DNA from: Micavibrio sp. UBA6212
GTDB lineage: Bacteria > Pseudomonadota > Alphaproteobacteria > Micavibrionales > Micavibrionaceae
Assembly: GCA_002421905.1 (NCBI GenBank)
Contig: DISK01000018.1
Span: 1-64,000 of the forward strand
Direction of reading: 5' to 3'
DNA length: 64,000 nt
This document shows, one piece after another, positions 58,818-64,000 of this stretch. Numbering within the stretch: the stretch's first letter is position 1; each line of letters begins with the position of its first letter. A model generated the notes under the pieces. That model saw only the letters and a program-made list of their open reading frames with translations. It did no database searches and was not told the DNA's origin. A program made the position numbers and the translations under genes.

Positions 58818-60439
58818 TTGCTGCCGAGTTTATACGGAATAGTGGCGAGGATGTGGAAGCGGGCATATTCCTCTTTGCGCTTGGTACGGAAGAAAACCAG
58901 CCCATCGGGATTTTCAGCCAACCATTGAGCTAGGTCATCAGGTTGCAATTGTTTGACCGGACGGTCAAGACGCGCCAGAAAACCGAATTCGCCGTGATAA
59001 TTGCGTAGATAGGCCAGAGGGCGTTGTTTCCCTTCGGTGGCTGCGTCAATTTTTTGCAGTTCTGTGGCGATCGGAGTGAGGTCATAATTGCGGAAAAATC
59101 CGGTTTTTGCGGCAATCTGAAAGTTGCACATCATCAGCATCATGGCGAGGGATATTGTAACCAATCCGCGGATTTTATGCCCTTTGATCGTTATTGCCAG
59201 AGCCAAAACGAGGAGTGCCAGCATGATCGGGGGAAGGATATTGATATTGCCGAAGGCCTCTTCCAGATGAATGTTGCCGTTAATGTTTGCGGCAATGACG
59301 GGAGCCAGAATTTTCATCAGCAAAGGCAGGAGTGCCAGAAATGCTGTTGTCCCGAGAACCGGCCATAAATCGCGCGCTTTGAGTTCTTCTGGTGCATTCA
59401 AAAATGCTGCGGTAAAAAACAGGCTGAGACAGGGGAGAATCGGGATCAGGTAATGCACCTGTTTGCCGCTAATCAGGCAAAAGACCAGAAAAACCGGTAT
59501 GCCCCACCCGAGCAGAAATCTCATGCTTTGGCGGGTATGGAGGGATTGAGCCGTCATGGTGCGAATCGACCTGATCCCGCGCCACAAGGCCGGAGAGGCA
59601 ATCCATGGCAGAGCAAAGAGCGGGGCAAAAATCAGATACCAATAGAAGGGGCGTTGATGATCGAAAGCGTTGACCACGCGACCTGCGGTTTGACCCCAGA
59701 AGATTTTATCGGCGAATTCTTTGCCGCCTTCAATTGCCGCCGGAATCGCCCAGAGCAGCGCCAATGCTGCGCCCCCTAAAATAGCTAGGATAATGGGAAA
59801 AATGGTCTTTTTCAAAGGGTGTTCGGGGTGGCGCAACCAGAATTTTGCCAGCAAAATAACCGTTCCGATATGCAGCAAAATCGCAGGCCCTTTGGTAATA
59901 GCCCCAAGACCAATGACCACGGCCAGACTCAGCAGATGTTTGGGGTTGCGGGTCGTCATATAGTCCCAGACTGCGGTGATCCCTAGAACGGAAAACACCC
60001 CCAGCAACAGGTCAAACATAATGAGGTTTGAATAAATCACAAAGGGAAGGCTGCCTGCTAATATAGCGGTTGCCATCAGGGGGGCTTGCGCGTTGTCGGG
60101 AAAAAGGCGTGTGGCCAGACGTGCCGTGGCCATTAGAAAAGCAAAGGCGGCAAGATAGGGAACGGCCATGGCGGCACTTTGGCTGACACCAAAAATCGCC
60201 CACAGAATATTAATCAGCCAGAACAAGACAGGGGGTTTATGGTGGTAAGCTTCGTGGTTCAGGGTCGGCAAGATCCAGTTGCCGGATTGGTGCATTTCCC
60301 ATGCCACGGTCAGATAGCGTGTCTCATCAACGGGGAAAAGGGGGCGGGCATAAAGACCTGCCACCATCAGGCCAATGCAGATCACTGCTGCGAGCAAGGC
60401 TGGACGGGCATACAGGGATTTCAAGTGTTGTGCGGTCAT
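58790..60439 (-). CDS. ArnT/PMT-type glycosyltransferase (family 39)
   Basis: Membrane-bound transferase using a polyprenyl-phosphate sugar. The 549-residue protein has about twelve membrane segments. The first periplasmic loop holds the catalytic motif LFPVDETRYLTVAWEMHQSGNWILPTLNHEAYHHKPPVLFWLI, with the acidic Asp-Glu pair, as in ArnT. Its sugar is probably attached to lipid A or another envelope polymer. It is the third gene of a tight operon: its start overlaps the LAB_N gene by four bases, which overlaps the GT2 gene by four bases. Confidence 0.9.
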   Translation of the reverse strand: MTAQHLKSLYARPALLAAVICIGLMVAGLYARPLFPVDETRYLTVAWEMHQSGNWILPTLNHEAYHHKPPVLFWLINILWAIFGVSQSAAMAVPYLAAFAFLMATARLATRLFPDNAQAPLMATAILAGSLPFVIYSNLIMFDLLLGVFSVLGITAVWDYMTTRNPKHLLSLAVVIGLGAITKGPAILLHIGTVILLAKFWLRHPEHPLKKTIFPIILAILGGAALALLWAIPAAIEGGKEFADKIFWGQTAGRVVNAFDHQRPFYWYLIFAPLFALPWIASPALWRGIRSIRTMTAQSLHTRQSMRFLLGWGIPVFLVFCLISGKQVHYLIPILPCLSLFFTAAFLNAPEELKARDLWPVLGTTAFLALLPLLMKILAPVIAANINGNIHLEEAFGNINILPPIMLALLVLALAITIKGHKIRGLVTISLAMMLMMCNFQIAAKTGFFRNYDLTPIATELQKIDAATEGKQRPLAYLRNYHGEFGFLARLDRPVKQLQPDDLAQWLAENPDGLVFFRTKRKEEYARFHILATIPYKLGSNYALVELPR

Positions 60440-60774
60440 GCTTCGGTTTGTGGTTTATGATCGGGTTGCGGGGCAGAATGGTCAGGATGCTGTTTTTTGT
60501 AGATCAAATAGATGTTGCGGACATAGATAAACAATCCTGCAGCCTGTCCCACGATAAAAACCGGATCGGCACGATGGATGGCGTAAATTAACAAAATTGA
60601 GCCTCCCCCGATCGAAAACCACCAGAACAGGTTCGGGATGATGGATTTTTTGACTTTTTCCGAGGCCAGCCATTGAATCAGGAAGCGCGCCGAGAACATC
60701 GCCTGTCCCATAAAGCCGATAGCCAGCCAGATGCCGTGGTCTTTGGCTAGTTCTACGCAATCTTGTGCAGTCAT
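60436..60774 (-). CDS. Lipid A biosynthesis N-terminal (LAB_N) domain membrane protein
   Basis: A 112-residue protein with three membrane segments. The LAB_N pattern WLAIGFMGQAMFSARFLIQWLASEKVKKSIIPNLFWWFSIGGGSILLIYAIHRADPVFIVGQAAGLFIYVRNI is unmistakable. Such proteins are found beside glycosyltransferases for lipid-linked sugars and may act as flippase-like or membrane-anchoring partners. A polar His/Pro-rich tail follows. It overlaps both neighbours by four bases. Confidence 0.92.
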   Translation of the reverse strand: MTAQDCVELAKDHGIWLAIGFMGQAMFSARFLIQWLASEKVKKSIIPNLFWWFSIGGGSILLIYAIHRADPVFIVGQAAGLFIYVRNIYLIYKKQHPDHSAPQPDHKPQTEA

Positions 60775-61523
60775 TCTTTTACCTCGATACTATCTGTTTT
60801 CTGGGCGGCGCGGGTCATCAGCCACATCACGCCGAATATATCGGATAGTCCTGCCCATAATCTATCCCAAAATCCGTATTTGGAAATCCCGCGTTCGCGG
60901 TGGCGATGCCCGACATCTACCAACTCAATTTTGCCATGCTCGCGCAGGAACAAGGCGGGTAGAAAACGATGCATATGGTTAAAGAAAGGCAGTTTCAGAT
61001 AATCGTTACGCCGGAACATCTTGAGCGAGCAACCTGTATCGCGTACGCCATCGCGCAGCAAAGCGCGGCGGATGCCATTGCCCGTGCGCGAGGTGAATTT
61101 TTTAAGCAGTGAATCCTGTCTTTTCGCGCGTTGTCCTGCGATCATCAGCATCGGGACATCGGGGGTTAGAATAAATTTCGCATAAAGTTTGGGAATATCA
61201 GCCGGATTGTTTTGTCCGTCGCCATCCATCGTGACACAAAGTGTGGTGCTGGCGGCTGTCACGCCAGTGCGAATTGCCGCACTCTGGCCGGAGCGGACAG
61301 TATGCTTGACCAGACGAATACGCGGGTCTTGCTTTTTCAGTCCCAGTACGACTTGTGCGGTATCGTCTGTGCTGCCGTCATCGACAACCACAATCTCGGT
61401 GATGGGCGCGTGCCGGGAGGCTGCCTGAATTTCTGCAATCAGGCCAGAGGCGTTTTCTGCTTCATTCAACATCGGAATGACGACAGCAACCGAAAGGGAC
61501 AGGGTGTTTTTCTCATTTTCCAT
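60771..61523 (-). CDS. Family 2 glycosyltransferase, polyprenyl-phosphate type
   Basis: 250 residues, GT-A fold, resembling dolichol-phosphate mannosyltransferase and ArnC. VVIPMLNEAENASGLIAEIQ at the start, IVVVDDGSTDDTAQV (nucleotide site), TMDGDGQNNPADIP (DxD metal motif) and GVRDTGCSLKMFRR follow. It probably loads a sugar onto undecaprenyl phosphate, the LAB_N protein helps flip or present it, and the ArnT-like enzyme adds it to lipid A or another acceptor. The sugar is unknown. First gene of the operon. Confidence 0.9.
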   Translation of the reverse strand: MENEKNTLSLSVAVVIPMLNEAENASGLIAEIQAASRHAPITEIVVVDDGSTDDTAQVVLGLKKQDPRIRLVKHTVRSGQSAAIRTGVTAASTTLCVTMDGDGQNNPADIPKLYAKFILTPDVPMLMIAGQRAKRQDSLLKKFTSRTGNGIRRALLRDGVRDTGCSLKMFRRNDYLKLPFFNHMHRFLPALFLREHGKIELVDVGHRHRERGISKYGFWDRLWAGLSDIFGVMWLMTRAAQKTDSIEVKE

Positions 61524-61667
61524 GGGGGCAACTTAATGTGTCATCTCATCTGTGCCAAGAGGAAAAAACAAGGATTTTGCCGTTGTGACCATCTGTCTGT
61601 TGTGAGCGGGATGTTTATCCGTTATTTATTAGCAGGTCTCAAAACTTGAAGCGAAGGGTAAAATGAT

Positions 61668-62645
61668 ATGAAAATCGGCATTGTCGGATGTGGTCAGGTT
61701 GGTGCAAGTGGCGCTTATGCTTGTGTGTTACGCGGCGTTGGAACAGAACTTGTTCTGATTGACCGGAACGAGGCTTTGGCGCAGGCGCAGGCTGAGGATA
61801 TCCTTCATGCGACCCCTTTTTCGACACCGATGACGGTGCGGGCCGGCACGTTCGAAGATCTGGATGGGGCGGGAATCGTGGTTATTGCAGCCGGAGCAGC
61901 CCAGAAAACAGGAGAAACACGGCTTGATCTGCTGAAGCGGAATGCCGATATTTTTTCCGATATTATTCCAAGAATTTTTAATGCTGCGCCGGACGCTGTC
62001 CTGCTGATTGCCAGTAATCCGGTCGATGTGATGACGCAAATGGTGGCGTCAATCGCGCAAAAAAGTCACAATATTCATGCATCGCGTATTATCGGATCGG
62101 GGACGATTCTGGATACGGCCCGTTTTCGGGCGTTGCTGGCTTCCCATTTGGGGATATCTTCGCACTCGGTTCATGCCTACGTTCTTGGAGAACATGGAGA
62201 TTCCGAGGTTCTGCACTGGTCCGGTGCGTTGGTCGGGACAATCCCTTTGACCAATTTTGCTGCACAAGTCGGGGCAGTGGTAACGCAGCAAATTCGGGAT
62301 CAGGTTGATGAAGGGGTGCGCCGTGCCGCATACCGGATCATTCAGGGCAAAGGGGCCACATGGTTTGGAATCGGGGCTGGAATTGCCCGTCTGGCTCAAG
62401 CCGTGATTGGCAATGAAAATGCCCTGATTACCTGCTCAACGCCCACATTCAATGTTGCAGAAGGTCTGGGGCCGGTGAGCCTGTCTTATCCTCGGATTAT
62501 CAATGCGCATGGCATTGTGCAGACATTGGTTCCGGAAATGAGTGATGGTGAAAAAGAGTTGCTCTCGAGAAGCGCGCATATACTGGCTGAGGCTGCAGCG
62601 GAGATCGGTGTGGATGATATTGTCGAAGCTTCGGTTGCCGCATAA
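61668..62645 (+). CDS. ldh: L-lactate dehydrogenase
   Basis: Interconverts pyruvate and L-lactate with NAD. The 325-residue protein has the Rossmann motif IVGCGQVG, the NAD-selecting Asp in LVLIDRNE, and GAAQKTGETRLDL. The residue that separates lactate from malate dehydrogenases (102 in the usual numbering) is Gln 79 here, as in lactate dehydrogenases, not Arg. The catalytic His is in LGEHGDSE, with Asp in LDTARFR. The start has AAGGGT. It precedes the TauE-like gene by 11 bases and may share its transcript. Confidence 0.93.
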   Translation: MKIGIVGCGQVGASGAYACVLRGVGTELVLIDRNEALAQAQAEDILHATPFSTPMTVRAGTFEDLDGAGIVVIAAGAAQKTGETRLDLLKRNADIFSDIIPRIFNAAPDAVLLIASNPVDVMTQMVASIAQKSHNIHASRIIGSGTILDTARFRALLASHLGISSHSVHAYVLGEHGDSEVLHWSGALVGTIPLTNFAAQVGAVVTQQIRDQVDEGVRRAAYRIIQGKGATWFGIGAGIARLAQAVIGNENALITCSTPTFNVAEGLGPVSLSYPRIINAHGIVQTLVPEMSDGEKELLSRSAHILAEAAAEIGVDDIVEASVAA

Positions 62646-62656
62646 GGGTTTTCGGG

Positions 62657-63358
62657 ATGTTTTTTGAATGTAGCGCCATTACTCTGACCGATGCAGGAAT
62701 CATGACCAGCCTGTTTCTGGCTGGCCTGTTCGGTGGTGCAACCCATTGTGCCTTCATGTGTTCGCCCTTTGTGGTGATGCTACAGCAAAAAACCATCGGG
62801 CGGATTTCGTCCGTCCTTCTTCTTCCCTATCATCTGGGGCGTATGACCACTTATGTGGCGCTCGGGGTGCTGGCCAATCTGTTTTTGTCGATGGCTTTCC
62901 CTGTTTCTCCCTTAAGATACGGAGTTGCTTCGTTTATTCTGGCTTTGGCTGGATTGATGTTTCTGGTCCAGTCGATTCCTTTTTTGGGAAAATTCTTCCC
63001 GATGCTGCTAAAAATCCATTTGCCACTGCCTTTGGCCCCGATTCAGAAAATCTCGTCTCGTCTTCTGGAAAACAACTCCCCCATTCGCTTGTATGGAGTT
63101 GGCATAATGTTGGGACTTATCCCCTGCGGTCTGGTGATGGGCGCAATGATGGCGGTCGCAACTTTGGATGATCCGATTAAGGCAGCTCTAGGCATGGCGG
63201 CGTTTTGCGCAGGTACAATGCCTTCACTTATGCTTGTTTCTTTGGGGGGGAAGACCCTTGCGACAATTTTTCCCATGCAATTCAGGCTTTTATCCCAATG
63301 GGTAATCGTGTTAAACGGTATCTTGCTGATTGCGATTGCGGGAAGGATTCTGCCTTAG
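62657..63358 (+). CDS. TauE/SafE-like membrane protein of the cbb3 oxidase region
   Basis: 233 residues with about six membrane segments. The first helix carries LFGGATHCAFMCSPFVVML, with a CxxMC-like pair characteristic of the UreH/SafE-like branch that stands next to cbb3 oxidase genes. The pair may bind copper or another metal. The C-terminal half repeats the fold (GVGIMLGLIPCGLVMGAMMA, with one Cys). Because ccoN begins 69 bases downstream, a role in cytochrome oxidase biogenesis is likely but not proven. Alternative: sulfite or sulfur-compound export. Confidence 0.8.
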   Translation: MFFECSAITLTDAGIMTSLFLAGLFGGATHCAFMCSPFVVMLQQKTIGRISSVLLLPYHLGRMTTYVALGVLANLFLSMAFPVSPLRYGVASFILALAGLMFLVQSIPFLGKFFPMLLKIHLPLPLAPIQKISSRLLENNSPIRLYGVGIMLGLIPCGLVMGAMMAVATLDDPIKAALGMAAFCAGTMPSLMLVSLGGKTLATIFPMQFRLLSQWVIVLNGILLIAIAGRILP

Positions 63359-63427
63359 CTTTTAGTTTGAAGTTCCGGCTTGCGTTTTCACATTCCGGTT
63401 TTTTCACAGTCGAAAGGGAATATAAAC

Positions 63428-64000
63428 ATGACAACCACAACAGCAGATGTAGCTCCACGCTATAATGACGATGTTGTACGGCTCTTTACAGTAGCAGCCG
63501 TTTTTTGGGGTGTGGTAGGTTTTGCTGCCGGGCTTTTTATTGCTCTCCAGCTTGCTTTCCCCGCTCTTAACTTCGAACCATACTTGAATTTCGGGCGGCT
63601 TCGTCCAGTTCACACCTCTGCGGTGATTTTTGCCTTTGGTGGAAACGCGCTCCTTGGTACCAGTTACTACATTGTGCAGCGTACTTGCCGTACCCGCCTG
63701 TGGAGTGATGGTCTCGCCTTGTTCACCTTCTGGGGTTACAACTTCTTTATTGTGATTGCCGCCCTCGGTTATGTTCTGGGTGTCACACAAGGTAAAGAAT
63801 ATGCCGAACCAGAATGGTATGCCGACTTGTGGTTGACTGTTGTGTGGGTGGCTTATCTGCTGGTGTTCATGGGAACATTGATCAAAAGAAAAGAACCGCA
63901 TATTTATGTCGCCAACTGGTTCTATCTGGCGTTTATCATTACGATTGCTGTTTTGCACATTGGTAACAATGTTGTGATCCCGGTCAGCTTTACAGACGTC
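63428..64000 (+). CDS. ccoN: cbb3-type cytochrome c oxidase subunit I, C-terminus outside window
   Basis: Catalytic heme-copper subunit of the high-affinity, microaerobic terminal oxidase. 191 residues are visible. The first helix (VRLFTVAAVFWGVVGFAAGLFIALQLAFP), GRLRPVHTSAVIFAFGGNALLGTSYYIVQRTCRTRLWSDG and NWFYLAFIITIAVLHIGNN match CcoN; the low-spin heme ligand His is in PVHTSAV. AAGGGA precedes the ATG. The next genes expected to the right are ccoO, ccoQ and ccoP. With L-lactate dehydrogenase next door, this region suggests life at changing oxygen. Confidence 0.95.
   Translation, partial: MTTTTADVAPRYNDDVVRLFTVAAVFWGVVGFAAGLFIALQLAFPALNFEPYLNFGRLRPVHTSAVIFAFGGNALLGTSYYIVQRTCRTRLWSDGLALFTFWGYNFFIVIAALGYVLGVTQGKEYAEPEWYADLWLTVVWVAYLLVFMGTLIKRKEPHIYVANWFYLAFIITIAVLHIGNNVVIPVSFTDV

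Overview
The window looks like chromosomal DNA of an alphaproteobacterium. The best evidence is a circularly permuted, two-piece tmRNA gene of the alphaproteobacterial kind (48650-49055, minus strand) next to an alpha-type sspB gene. Supporting evidence is the gene order degP-miaA-ilvB-ilvN-ilvC, a glmU-glmS pair, and the start of a cbb3-type cytochrome oxidase operon at the right edge. Intergenic spaces carry several families of short dispersed repeats in mosaic combinations. I cannot name the genus; a Rhodospirillales- or Micavibrio-like bacterium would fit.

Region 1-9.9 kb is accessory DNA. It holds a MobA/MobL-type relaxase running off the left edge, an AbiEi/AbiEii-like toxin-antitoxin pair, and a scar with a frameshifted piece of an integrase gene. 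A five-gene efflux cassette follows (TetR regulator with a 26-bp palindromic operator, HlyD-like adaptor, FtsX-like permease, ABC ATPase, small secreted His-rich protein). A complete tyrosine recombinase at 8470-9762 closes the region and probably marks the right end of an integrated element.

Region 10-17.6 kb has nhaA, an ArsR regulator, a class I/II aminotransferase behind a short Ala/Cys-rich ORF, a probably leaderless folA, a DUF1566-like protein, an MscS channel and a membrane protein. Region 17.6-25 kb is envelope and lysine metabolism: glmU-glmS for UDP-GlcNAc, a DUF3108 protein, a two-TM potassium channel overlapping dapD, then dapE. Region 25-33 kb is degP, miaA, an unusual sigma factor, and the branched-chain amino acid genes ilvB, ilvN and ilvC. 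A classical transcription attenuator (leader peptide plus alternative hairpins) precedes ilvB, and a small lipoprotein gene sits between ilvN and ilvC.

Region 33-46 kb has two chemoreceptors, one of them paired with a separate PAS protein like a split Aer, plus nhaD, an orphan FlgC-like gene, an orphan ABC ATPase, a GNAT acetyltransferase, a hydrolase, a strong candidate small RNA (about 44033-44240) and a U32 peptidase of the TrhP type. Region 46-52 kb has a large WC-motif protein of unknown role, sspB, the tmRNA gene, thyA and a PhoH-family ATPase. The tmRNA encodes a 24-residue tag with two ANDN motifs, and sspB, the adaptor that reads such tags in relatives, lies directly downstream.

Region 52-64 kb has a Sco-type copper chaperone, panC with a hotdog thioesterase, small lipoprotein and SCP2 genes, an acyl-CoA dehydrogenase, rlmJ, a three-gene lipid-glycosylation operon (GT2, LAB_N, ArnT-like), L-lactate dehydrogenase, a TauE/SafE-like membrane protein and the 5' part of ccoN. 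No rRNA, tRNA or CRISPR array was seen.
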